A DNA stretch of 64,000 nucleotides from Agarivorans gilvus (lineage in GTDB: Bacteria; Pseudomonadota; Gammaproteobacteria; Enterobacterales; Celerinatantimonadaceae). Location: assembly GCF_001420915.1 (NCBI RefSeq), contig NZ_CP013021.1, forward strand, positions 1,946,001 to 2,010,000, read 5' to 3'. Shown in pieces: positions 42,150 through 50,373 of this stretch (position 1 is its first letter; every line of letters begins with the position of its first letter). Position numbers and translations under genes: made by a program. Under the pieces are notes generated by a model. It was not told the origin of the DNA. It was given only the letters and a program-made list of their open reading frames with translations, and made no database searches.

Positions 42150-42335
42150 ATGTTCCTACTTAAGCTTTTATTGTTGGCAGCACTGGGCATAGCCGCATGG
42201 TTTTACACCTTGCTCTTTTGCCACCAACACAGTGCGTTAAGTTTGCTGTTTAGCCTTAGCTACTGCCTGTACTTAGCCACGTTCTTAAGTTGGTACTTGT
42301 GCACGAAATTTAAAGCAGGAAAACACCATGGCTGA
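42150..42335 (+). CDS. Small membrane protein (61 residues)
   Basis: ATG 42150 follows GGAGG by four bases. The product begins MFLLKLLLLAALGIAAWFY and has two hydrophobic helices with a short polar end. It overlaps the next gene by eight bases. It could be a second holin-like protein of the lysis region, judged by size and topology only. Confidence 0.65.
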   Translation: MFLLKLLLLAALGIAAWFYTLLFCHQHSALSLLFSLSYCLYLATFLSWYLCTKFKAGKHHG

Positions 42336-42900
42336 ACGCAAAACACGAGGCAAACCAAGCAAAGTCGATAGCTTGCCCGATCACATTAAAGACTACCTGC
42401 ACGAACTACTGCGCAGCGGCTCGACCCAAGCCGAGATTTTAACGCTGGTGAATACCGCAATAGACCAAGCAGGCTTGCCCGATGACGACAAGCTCAGCCG
42501 TAGCGGCCTTAATCGCTATGCCAGCCGCATGGAAACCATTGGTGGCGAAATCCGAGAAATGCGCGAAATGACCGAAGTATGGGTAGCTAAATTGGGCTCT
42601 AAGCCTACTGGCGAAGCCACCCAATTACTGCTGGAAATTCTAAAAAGCGCTCACTTTAAGCTGTTAATGAAAACCGCCGAAGACCCAGACGAAGTGCTAG
42701 ATCCCAAAACCCTCAGCAACCTAGCGCTTAGCATTGGCCGTTTGGAGAAAGCCGCCATGCTGAGCACCCAGCGAGAGAAAGAACTGCGCAAAGCTTTTGC
42801 CGAAGAGGCCGCAAGCGCTGCCGAAAATGCCGCCACCGAAGCAGGCCTCACCAAAGCTGGTGTGGCGCAAATTAAGCAGCAAATCTTGGGGATTGTTTAA
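42328..42900 (+). CDS. DUF3486 protein (Mu gp27-like), probable small terminase
   Basis: 190 residues. The N-terminal segment VDSLPDHIKDYLHELLRSG followed by SRSGLNRYASRM is a helix-turn-helix region typical of DUF3486. The gene is directly upstream of the large terminase, overlapping by one base, the usual place of the DNA-recognising subunit. Confidence 0.88.
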   Translation: MAERKTRGKPSKVDSLPDHIKDYLHELLRSGSTQAEILTLVNTAIDQAGLPDDDKLSRSGLNRYASRMETIGGEIREMREMTEVWVAKLGSKPTGEATQLLLEILKSAHFKLLMKTAEDPDEVLDPKTLSNLALSIGRLEKAAMLSTQREKELRKAFAEEAASAAENAATEAGLTKAGVAQIKQQILGIV

Positions 42901-44429
42901 TGAAGCTCAGCCCCGCTGCAGAACAAGTCATCAATACCTTTCAGCCAAACGAGGTATTACTGCAATACCAAAAAGACTGGATAGCCGATGAAGCCACGGT
43001 AAAGCTGGCCGAAAAAAGCCGCCGTACTGGCTTAACCTGGGCCGAAGCGGCCGACGCGGTATTATGCGCCGGTGCCCAAAAAAGTGCTGGCGGTTGCAAC
43101 CACTTCTATGTGGGCTCTAACAAAGAAATGGCCCGCGAATTTATCGATGCCTGCGCCATGTGGGCCAAGGCCTTTGATAAAGCCGCCTCTACCATTCAAG
43201 AAGAAGTACTGCGCGACGAAGACCGCGACATTCTTACCTTTGCCATTTACTTTGAGTCGGGTTTTAAAATTCAGGCGCTTAGCTCTAACCCTAGCAACCT
43301 GCGCGGTATGCAAGGTAACGTCACCATCGACGAAGCCGCCTTCCACGACCGCTTAGCCGAAGTACTTAAGGCCGCGTTGGCACTTACCATGTGGGGCAGC
43401 AAGGTGCGCCTAATCAGCACCCACAACGGCATTGACCACCTATTCAACCAACTGATTGAAGACGCCCGCGCAGGCCGCAAAAACTACAGTATTCACCGCA
43501 TTACCCTAGACGATGCCTGCAGCCAAGGCTTATATCAGCGTATCTGCCAAATCAAAGGCACAGCATGGAGCCAAGCAGCAGAAGACCAGTGGAAGCAAGA
43601 ACTACTACAAGGCACGGCGACCGAAGAAGACGCCCTAGAAGAATACTACTGCGTGCCTAAAAGTGGCGGCGGTGCTTACCTTAGCCGTAGTTTAATTGAA
43701 AGCCGCCAACAACCTTGCCCAGTAATACAGCTGCAGCAAAAAGCCAGTTTTAACGAATGGCCCGAGCACTTACGCCGCGCCGAAATTAACGACTGGTGCC
43801 AAGAGGTGCTGTTGCCCTTATTGGAACAGCTCAACCCAGCTAAGCGCCACGTATTCGGCGAAGACTTCGCTCGCAGCGGCGACTTCACCGTGATTAGCGT
43901 TGGCCAACTTAATGACGACATGAGCACCGACACCGTACTGCAAATAGAGCTGCGCAACATGCCCTTTAAACAGCAAGAGCAGATCTTGTTTTACATCGTT
44001 GACCGGCTACCGCGGCTTAGCGGTGGTGCTTTAGATGCCCGAGGCAATGGCCAATACCTAGCCGAAGCCGCCGCCGACCGTTATGGCTCTGGTGTGATTG
44101 AACAGGTGATGCTCTCGGGCAAATTCTACCTAGAGAACATGCCGCGCTTTAAAGCGGCGCTAGAAGATGGTCTGTTAAACGTTCCGCAGCACCGCGACAC
44201 TTTAGACGACCTACGCGCCTTGCAAATTAATCGCCAAGGCATTCCCTGTTTGCCCCAGGGTAAAACCGGAGAAAACAAAGAGCGCCACGGTGACGCCGCC
44301 ATAGCCCTGTTCTTAATGCACTACGCCAGCACCATTGATGGGGCCATGATTGAGTTCACCCCTCTACCCAGTAAAGCCGAAAGAGCCAAAGACGATGACT
44401 TCGCCCACTACGAGCGAGGCTGCTGGTAA
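42900..44429 (+). CDS. Large terminase subunit (Mu gp28-like)
   Basis: 509 residues. The ATPase domain begins with the phage terminase pattern EKSRRTGLTWAEA (Walker A-like) and continues with VTIDEAAF (Walker B). The nuclease domain has acidic residues in VFGEDFARSGDFTVI and in GGALDARGNGQYLAE. It packages DNA by the headful mechanism in Mu, cutting in host DNA beyond the right end. Confidence 0.93.
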   Translation: MKLSPAAEQVINTFQPNEVLLQYQKDWIADEATVKLAEKSRRTGLTWAEAADAVLCAGAQKSAGGCNHFYVGSNKEMAREFIDACAMWAKAFDKAASTIQEEVLRDEDRDILTFAIYFESGFKIQALSSNPSNLRGMQGNVTIDEAAFHDRLAEVLKAALALTMWGSKVRLISTHNGIDHLFNQLIEDARAGRKNYSIHRITLDDACSQGLYQRICQIKGTAWSQAAEDQWKQELLQGTATEEDALEEYYCVPKSGGGAYLSRSLIESRQQPCPVIQLQQKASFNEWPEHLRRAEINDWCQEVLLPLLEQLNPAKRHVFGEDFARSGDFTVISVGQLNDDMSTDTVLQIELRNMPFKQQEQILFYIVDRLPRLSGGALDARGNGQYLAEAAADRYGSGVIEQVMLSGKFYLENMPRFKAALEDGLLNVPQHRDTLDDLRALQINRQGIPCLPQGKTGENKERHGDAAIALFLMHYASTIDGAMIEFTPLPSKAERAKDDDFAHYERGCW

Positions 44430-44536
44430 TGGTCTTTGTTTACTTACCACATCACGCGCCCTTTGGCCGAATGAGCCGACACAGCGCCCAAGCCTTCTGC
44501 GCCCGCTGGCATGGCGCTTATTTTATTGAGGATTAA
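44429..44536 (+). CDS. Possible 35-residue ORF between terminase and portal genes
   Basis: ATG 44429 overlaps the terminase stop (TAATG), and the frame ends just before the portal ATG at 44539. The product begins MVFVYLPHHAPFGRMS. The tight fit on both sides argues for a real gene; lack of any recognised family argues against. Low confidence. Confidence 0.35.
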   Translation: MVFVYLPHHAPFGRMSRHSAQAFCARWHGAYFIED

Positions 44537-44538
44537 CC

Positions 44539-46092
44539 ATGGCCATTGTAGACATTCACGGCAAGCCCATTCGCCAACAACAACTTAAGCAAAACCAAAC
44601 CGACCAAGCTGAGCTAAGCCATTTACGCACTCACTTTGCCGAACACCCTAGCTCAGGCTTGACTCCCAGTCGCCTAGCCGAAATCATGCAGGCGGCTGAA
44701 CAAGGCGACTTAATCGCGCAGTGTGAACTAGCCGAAGACATCGAAGAGAAAGACGCCCATATTTTTGCCGAGCTACAAAAGCGCCGCCGTGCGCTATTGG
44801 GGCCAGATTGGCAAATAACCCCGCCGCGCAAGGCCAGCGAGCAAGAGAAACAAGACTGCGCCTTGCTGCAGGAATGGCTAGAAGATGTGCTCGACCTAGA
44901 GCAAGTGATCACCGATATGAGCGACGCCATTTTAAAAGGCTTTGCCAATAGTGAAATTATTTGGACTAGAAGCGATGGCCTTTGGCTGCCCCAATTTATC
45001 GAGTACAGAGACCCAAGCTGGTTTCAAACCCACCCCGAGCAGCGTAATCAGCTGCGCCTGCGTGACAACAGTTACCACGGGGCAGCGCTGCAAGCCTTTG
45101 GATGGCTAAGCCACACCCACCAAGCTAAAAGCGGCTATGTGGGGCGCGGTGGTTTGGTGCGCCAATTAGCCTGGCCGTTCATCTTTAAAAACTACAGCGT
45201 GCGAGACTTAGCCGAGTTTCTAGAAATTTACGGCCTGCCACTGCGCCTAGGTAAATACCCCAGCGGAGCCAGTGAGCCTGAAAAACGCACCCTGCTAAAT
45301 GCGGTAATGAGCATTGGCCATAACGCCGGTGGCATTATTCCTCAGGGCATGCAAATTGACTTTCAAGAAGCCGCCAAAGGCCAAAGCGATCCCTTTGAGG
45401 TAATGACCAACTGGGCCGAGCGTAGCGCCAGCAAAGCCATTCTTGGTGGCACCCTCACCAGCCAAGCCGATGGTAAAAGCAGTACCAACGCCTTAGGCAA
45501 TGTGCATAACGAAGTGCGCCAAGAACTACGCGATGCCGACTGTAAGCAAATTGCTCGCACCCTTACTCAGCAGCTGGTATTCCCGATTTATCAGCTCAAC
45601 TGCAAGAGCTATCGCCACCCACGCCGTATTCCCCAGTTTGAGTTCGACCTAACCGAACCCGAAGATCTAAAACTGTATAGCGAAGCCATACCCGCGCTGG
45701 TGCAAACCGGCATGAAAATCCCCAGCCAATGGGTACACGACAAGCTGCAAATTCCCCAGGCAAAAGACGGCGAAGAAGTATTAGGCATGGTGAAAGCGCA
45801 GCCACCAGCAGGCCAAGCCGAGTTAGCGGCCCTAAGTGCCAGCACGCCCACCCAAGGTGATGAACTAGACAACATGCAGGCGCAGCTTAGCGCCAACAGT
45901 GCGCCCTTACTTAACAATTTAATTGCTCCGGTTCGCCAATTGGTCAGCGAAGCCACCAGCCTAGAGCAAATACGCGATGGCATTTTAGAACTCGCAGGAG
46001 AGCTAGACGTAGAAGAACTAGGCACGCAAATGGCACAAGCCTTTGCCGCTGCAGAGTTACTAGGCCAGCTAGAAATAGAAGAAGGTCGCTAA
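44539..46092 (+). CDS. Portal protein, DUF935 (Mu gp29-like)
   Basis: 517 residues. Conserved stretches include ELQKRRRALLGPDWQI, GFANSEIIWTR, WPFIFKNYSVRDLAEFLEIY and GLPLRLGKYP, all typical of the DUF935 portal family. It forms the ring at the head vertex through which DNA enters. It overlaps the MuF gene by one base. Confidence 0.93.
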   Translation: MAIVDIHGKPIRQQQLKQNQTDQAELSHLRTHFAEHPSSGLTPSRLAEIMQAAEQGDLIAQCELAEDIEEKDAHIFAELQKRRRALLGPDWQITPPRKASEQEKQDCALLQEWLEDVLDLEQVITDMSDAILKGFANSEIIWTRSDGLWLPQFIEYRDPSWFQTHPEQRNQLRLRDNSYHGAALQAFGWLSHTHQAKSGYVGRGGLVRQLAWPFIFKNYSVRDLAEFLEIYGLPLRLGKYPSGASEPEKRTLLNAVMSIGHNAGGIIPQGMQIDFQEAAKGQSDPFEVMTNWAERSASKAILGGTLTSQADGKSSTNALGNVHNEVRQELRDADCKQIARTLTQQLVFPIYQLNCKSYRHPRRIPQFEFDLTEPEDLKLYSEAIPALVQTGMKIPSQWVHDKLQIPQAKDGEEVLGMVKAQPPAGQAELAALSASTPTQGDELDNMQAQLSANSAPLLNNLIAPVRQLVSEATSLEQIRDGILELAGELDVEELGTQMAQAFAAAELLGQLEIEEGR

Positions 46093-47564
46093 TGGCAGTA
46101 CGCTACGGCTCGCTACCCTTTAATGAGGCAATTAGCTTCTTTCGGCAAAAGCTGTCGGTAACCACCGAACACTGGCATGAAATGTGGGCGGCCAGCCACA
46201 ACCATGCCTTTACCGTAGCTGGTGCCATGAAAGTCGATCTCTTAGCCGATTTACGCCAAGCGGTAGACGACGCCATTGCCAACGGCACTTCACTTAATCA
46301 ATTTCAAAAGCGCTTTAACCACATAGTGGCCAAACACGGCTGGCAGCATACCGGCGATGCCAACTGGCGCAGCCAATTAATCTACGAAACCAACTTACGC
46401 CAAAGCTATAACGCGGGGCGGGAACAACAAATACAACAAGTAAAAGCGCAACGCCCTTACGGCTTGTATAAACATGGTAATAGTGAAACCCCAAGGGCAG
46501 AACACCTAAAGTGGAACAACTTAGTACTCCCCTTAGATGACCCTTGGTGGAATGCGCACAGCCCGTCCAATGGCTGGGGCTGCAAGTGCAAAAAGTTCGC
46601 GCTAAGTGAGCGCGACTTAAAACGCCTAGGCCTTAAAGTGGGCGTAGCCCCCAAAGCGGCCAGCTATGAATGGGTTAACCCCGGCACCGGTGAAGTGCAT
46701 GACATTCCCAAAGGTATTGATCCCGGTTTTGATTACCGCCCCTTAGCCCCCAAACAGCGAGCAGCTAGAGCCGCCAAGCAAGCCGCGGCCAAGCCGCCAT
46801 TGGCCGAGCGCTTGCGCCCTCGCATGGTGCCAAGTGCCTTAAGCACAGCTAAGGGCGTTAGTGCCAAAGGCTTAGATGATTTACTCAAACAATTACCCGA
46901 GCAAGCACAACATCAACTGCAAGACTTTTTACAAGCTCACCCCGTTAAAACCCTGTTTATTAAGCAAGGTGAAATGAGCCGTGGTAAAGCCTCGCTAGCC
47001 ATTAGCCAACAAGTAGCCGAATACTTAGACGTATCACCCGCCATGGCCAGAGCCTACTACACCATCAAAGGAGCCAACCGCACCGGTGGTTTTACCTCCG
47101 TATCGTTTAACCATGTAGTGGTGAAGGTAAAAGCCAGCCACCGTTTCAGTAAAGTGGATGTAACCGCAACCCTTAACAGCGCCCAACAAGTGATAGAAGA
47201 CGCCAAACACAACCAAGGCCCGCTAAGCTATCGCTTGGCCTCTCACCCAGAAAACTTAAAACGCCACCATGCCTTCACCACCTTAATAGAACAGCAACAC
47301 AGTGGCGATGCCGGTTTGCTTAGTACCTGGTTGCATGAGCTTGGCCATCAAGTTCACTACTATGCCGGTGCGCCCGATATTCCCGTCAAAGCCGAACAAA
47401 TGCTCACCGCCTATGGCAGTACCAGCAAGCACGAATTTTTTGCCGAAGGCTTTGCCGCTATGATGCTTAACCGAGCTACACTAGAACAATGGCAGCCAGA
47501 CTTGGTGAGTTGGTTTGATAAACAAATAAATGCTGCAGTGCGCAGTAGCAACAAACGGAGATAA
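46092..47564 (+). CDS. MuF head protein (Mu gp30/F) with C-terminal metallopeptidase-like domain
   Basis: 490 residues. The N-terminal half is the MuF domain: LIYETNLRQSYNAGRE, WWNAHSPSNGWGCKCK and related Cys/Trp motifs (to about residue 175). The C-terminal half is not a head domain. It contains HELGH at 415-419 and FFAEGF with Glu452, the HExxH...E pattern of gluzincin-type zinc proteases. MuF proteins with variable enzymatic C-termini are known as a family of phage-encoded polymorphic toxins (Jamet and colleagues described them). Substrate and activity here are unknown; this could be an injected effector, or a maturation protease. Confidence 0.88.
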   Translation: MAVRYGSLPFNEAISFFRQKLSVTTEHWHEMWAASHNHAFTVAGAMKVDLLADLRQAVDDAIANGTSLNQFQKRFNHIVAKHGWQHTGDANWRSQLIYETNLRQSYNAGREQQIQQVKAQRPYGLYKHGNSETPRAEHLKWNNLVLPLDDPWWNAHSPSNGWGCKCKKFALSERDLKRLGLKVGVAPKAASYEWVNPGTGEVHDIPKGIDPGFDYRPLAPKQRAARAAKQAAAKPPLAERLRPRMVPSALSTAKGVSAKGLDDLLKQLPEQAQHQLQDFLQAHPVKTLFIKQGEMSRGKASLAISQQVAEYLDVSPAMARAYYTIKGANRTGGFTSVSFNHVVVKVKASHRFSKVDVTATLNSAQQVIEDAKHNQGPLSYRLASHPENLKRHHAFTTLIEQQHSGDAGLLSTWLHELGHQVHYYAGAPDIPVKAEQMLTAYGSTSKHEFFAEGFAAMMLNRATLEQWQPDLVSWFDKQINAAVRSSNKRR

Positions 47565-47566
47565 AC

Positions 47567-47764
47567 ATGGAATTATTTCAGCAAGCCCAAGCCCTGTTCG
47601 CCGACACCGACAACATCAGTGTAGATACGGCTCGCCAATTACAGCGCTTACAAGACCAAGCCGAGGGCGAAGAGCAAGACTTAATAGCCTCACTATGGGA
47701 AGCCTTTATCGCCGCCGCCGACGAGCAAACCTATCTGCAAGCCTGGGAAGAGGAACTGATTTAA
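47567..47764 (+). CDS. Small acidic protein after MuF, immunity candidate
   Basis: 65 residues, strongly acidic and helical (EGEEQDLIASLWEAFIAAAD, AWEEELI). It starts three bases after the MuF stop and its stop overlaps the start of gpG. In Mu itself F is followed directly by G, so this is an extra gene tied to MuF. Position and acidity are those of an immunity protein for a C-terminal toxin domain, but no experiment or family supports it; a small structural or assembly role is the alternative. Confidence 0.65.
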   Translation: MELFQQAQALFADTDNISVDTARQLQRLQDQAEGEEQDLIASLWEAFIAAADEQTYLQAWEEELI

Positions 47765-48234
47765 TGGCGGGCATTCATATTGAGCTCGACGGCCAATCGG
47801 CTATAAGCCATGCGCTTAACCAGCTGATGGCGCAGATTAACGATCTAGAACCAGCCTTTGCCGATATTGGCGAATATCTATTGCTTAGCCACCGCCAGCG
47901 CTTTGATGAACAACAAAGCCCAGACGGCGAACCGTGGGAGCCATTAAGCGCCACTAGCCAAGCACTCAAGCCTAAAAACAAACAGCAAATACTAAGACTT
48001 AACGACATACTACGAGATCACTTTAGCTACCAAGCCACCAATAAAGAGCTACTGTTTGGATCTAACCAAGTGTATGCCGCCATCCACCAATTTGGTGGCA
48101 CCACCTCGCCCAATAGCATGATTCCCAATAAAACTATTCCCGCCAGGCCATTTTTAGGCCTAAGCAATGACGATGAAATAGAAGTCTTAGCCATTTTAAG
48201 CGAACACCTACAAAACGCCCTCAGCGGCGTTTAG
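47764..48234 (+). CDS. Phage virion morphogenesis protein (Mu gpG-like)
   Basis: 156 residues from ATG 47764 (overlapping the previous stop, TAATG). The pattern LLLSHRQRFDEQQSPDGEPWEPLS, seen in two parts RFDEQQSPDG and EPWEPLS, with YAAIHQFGG and IPARPFLGLS near the end, is typical of the gpG/tail completion family. It follows MuF as in Mu. Confidence 0.92.
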   Translation: MAGIHIELDGQSAISHALNQLMAQINDLEPAFADIGEYLLLSHRQRFDEQQSPDGEPWEPLSATSQALKPKNKQQILRLNDILRDHFSYQATNKELLFGSNQVYAAIHQFGGTTSPNSMIPNKTIPARPFLGLSNDDEIEVLAILSEHLQNALSGV

Positions 48235-48330
48235 AGGCCTTACGCAGTGCAATGGTATTCCTTTACTGAGTAAAAACGCGTTAAACTGCCTTATGAACGT
48301 TTATAAACGGTTTATATTGAGGAAGTTATA

Positions 48331-49491
48331 GTGCTGCTCTACCGATACCGCTCTCCATCTGAATTGTCATTTAAAGAACTGCTTTACAACGAACTGTATT
48401 TTGCTTCCCAAAATGAGCTTAATGACCCCTTCGATGGCCAGAGTTATTATCAACTAAGCCAATCTCCTGATTTTTGGGAAAGGCTATTACGGGAAGTAAA
48501 TGAAAAAAGAGCACTATTAATTAGACCCCTACCTTATGCCGACATAGCAAAAGAACTTTCGGCCATCCCCTCCATTGATTACAACATGGCGATTAGTGGC
48601 ACCATATCAAAGCTAATGGAGCTCATCGCTGCAAAACTAAATCTACAACAGATTGGGTTAGTAAGCCTTGGTATTGCTATAGAGGAATATCTAGCCTACT
48701 ACCAACCGACAAAAGGGTATTTCGTTTCCTTTTCTAGCGCAGAGAAAGATCCGTTATTATGGGCCCATTATGCCAATCAGCATTGTGGTTACAGTTTAAT
48801 TTTTCGCGCTATTGATGGTGCCTTACATCAACACCCAACGCGAATCAAAACCAACGTTCATCCCAGAGGTTATGCCGGCCAAAGTATTCCTGCTCAATTT
48901 AAGTTCCACAAAGTAGACTATAAGACTGAATCCGATCACCAAGATGCTTCGATGCTGTTACCAGGTCATTTCTCCCCCTGGTTAAATGACCTAACAGAGC
49001 AGGAAAGGATTGCTCATCATCATCGACATTTAAAATTCCTGCTAACCAAGCACTCCTCATGGAAATATGAAAAAGAATATCGACTAGTTATTCATGAATC
49101 ACCAAGATGGTTAACCGGACTAGATACTGAGTTAAAGCCCTTAGATCGCTTATTCTACTACGATCCTATGCAACTCGTAGGCATCATCTTTGGCGCACGC
49201 ATGTCCCAAGAACACATTCAACGCATTAAAGACATTGTTGAGTATATTAAACGAGAAGTGCTCGCTCGACCCGGTGACACACCGAAATATATGTTTCCGT
49301 TTGCTTATTTCCGATCAGAGCTGGGTGCAGGAAAACGTGAGACTAACATTCGACTAACAGACATCTACAACACGGCTTTTGATTTAGTTGAAGGCAGTAG
49401 TAGTCAAAAACAAACCACTATTGACCGGTGGTATAGTGGCCATGCCTTACTGCAAGAAGGCTCATCTTGTAAACCGGTAACCATAAAATGA
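48331..49491 (+). CDS. DUF2971 protein, accessory gene in the head operon
   Basis: 386 residues from a GTG with GAGGAAG upstream and an AT-rich leader of about 95 bases that may hold its own promoter. DUF2971 motifs: LLYRYRSP, ELNDPFDG, YFVSFSSAEKDPLLWAHYAN, LLTKHSSWKYEKEYRLVIH, VGIIFGARM. These align with the C-terminus of the 743-residue protein at 37947. Mu has no gene between G and I, so this is cargo. R...S-x-S...E-x-E spacing (RYR, SFS, EKE) is reminiscent of ADP-ribosyltransferase triads; that is only a speculation. A role in defence against other phages is inferred from context. Confidence 0.82.
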   Translation: MLLYRYRSPSELSFKELLYNELYFASQNELNDPFDGQSYYQLSQSPDFWERLLREVNEKRALLIRPLPYADIAKELSAIPSIDYNMAISGTISKLMELIAAKLNLQQIGLVSLGIAIEEYLAYYQPTKGYFVSFSSAEKDPLLWAHYANQHCGYSLIFRAIDGALHQHPTRIKTNVHPRGYAGQSIPAQFKFHKVDYKTESDHQDASMLLPGHFSPWLNDLTEQERIAHHHRHLKFLLTKHSSWKYEKEYRLVIHESPRWLTGLDTELKPLDRLFYYDPMQLVGIIFGARMSQEHIQRIKDIVEYIKREVLARPGDTPKYMFPFAYFRSELGAGKRETNIRLTDIYNTAFDLVEGSSSQKQTTIDRWYSGHALLQEGSSCKPVTIK

Positions 49492-49533
49492 CCCTTGCGA
49501 GTAATCAATAAGCTCCCCAAAAACGGATATTCC

Positions 49534-50316
49534 ATGACAGAAGACCCTCAAGTTCCAGTATTGCCTAAGTGGTTAATCTATTCTCTAGCCATTTTAGGAA
49601 TGGTAACGCTCATTGGCTTAGCCTTTTACACTGTCCAGTTTTTCGGCATGTGGCCAAAAAATCCTGAACACTACGCTTGGTTTGGTGACTACTTTGGGGG
49701 CTTTGCAGGAACACTGTTCAGTGCTGCAACAGTATTTTTACTAGTTTGGTCTCTGATTTTACAACGTAAAGAGCTGACCGATACGCGACAAGTGCTTGCT
49801 GAAACCCAAGCAGAAAACGCAAGAGCCAGTGATGCACACGAGGCTCATATTAAATATTTACATAATCAAATACAACGAGAAGACATATATCGTTTGATTA
49901 CCGAATCAAGAACAAATTTACTTAAGCTTCTTGAACGACCAATACCCGATAACAAATCTATATTTAGCAACCTTGCTGAAGAGTCGCTAATTTACTTGGT
50001 CAACAACCCTACTAGAGACCGAGCTCTAACCAAGAATTCTATTCAAAGAGCCCTTAACTATAAGGACGCTGATTTAACTTGGTACCTATTGGATGTAATG
50101 ACGTCTTGTCATACCTACTTATCTTTTCTCAACGCCTATACACAAATAGTTAAAGAATCACCAATTGCGAAATATCACTCACACTTACCGATTAAGACAA
50201 TCAGCGTACTTTGCAGCTTAGGTATACAGATCCCAGATGACATCATTCAAACTTTAAAAACATTTAATTTTGAACCCAAAATTCTAGATAACGCTGTTGA
50301 TATAACAATAGCGTAA
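49534..50316 (+). CDS. PutAbiC-like two-helix membrane protein, accessory gene
   Basis: 260 residues from ATG 49534. Two transmembrane helices near the N-terminus flank WFGDYFGGFAGTLFSAATVF and are followed by SLILQRKELTDTRQVLAETQ, a pattern shared with the putative phage abortive infection family (PutAbiC). A coiled coil and a helical C-terminal domain follow. It lies 42 bases after the DUF2971 gene and probably forms a two-gene unit with it. Such proteins are suspected of membrane-linked abortive infection; direct evidence for this one is lacking. Confidence 0.72.
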   Translation: MTEDPQVPVLPKWLIYSLAILGMVTLIGLAFYTVQFFGMWPKNPEHYAWFGDYFGGFAGTLFSAATVFLLVWSLILQRKELTDTRQVLAETQAENARASDAHEAHIKYLHNQIQREDIYRLITESRTNLLKLLERPIPDNKSIFSNLAEESLIYLVNNPTRDRALTKNSIQRALNYKDADLTWYLLDVMTSCHTYLSFLNAYTQIVKESPIAKYHSHLPIKTISVLCSLGIQIPDDIIQTLKTFNFEPKILDNAVDITIA

Positions 50317-50319
50317 GCT

Positions 50320-50342
50320 AATCTCTAAACCCCTTTAAAATC
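50320..50342 (+). promoter_or_regulatory. 23-bp direct repeat, copy 2, candidate late promoter (PI position)
   Basis: Identical to 40260-40282, again with TAAAAT as a possible -10 box. It lies 31 bases upstream of the protease gene and four bases after the stop of the last accessory gene. In Mu the equivalent place is the C-activated promoter PI. The exact repeat in two matching positions argues for a regulatory element. Confidence 0.6.
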
Positions 50343-50373
50343 CTTCCCCTCTGCAGCCAGTTAATCTGGCTGC

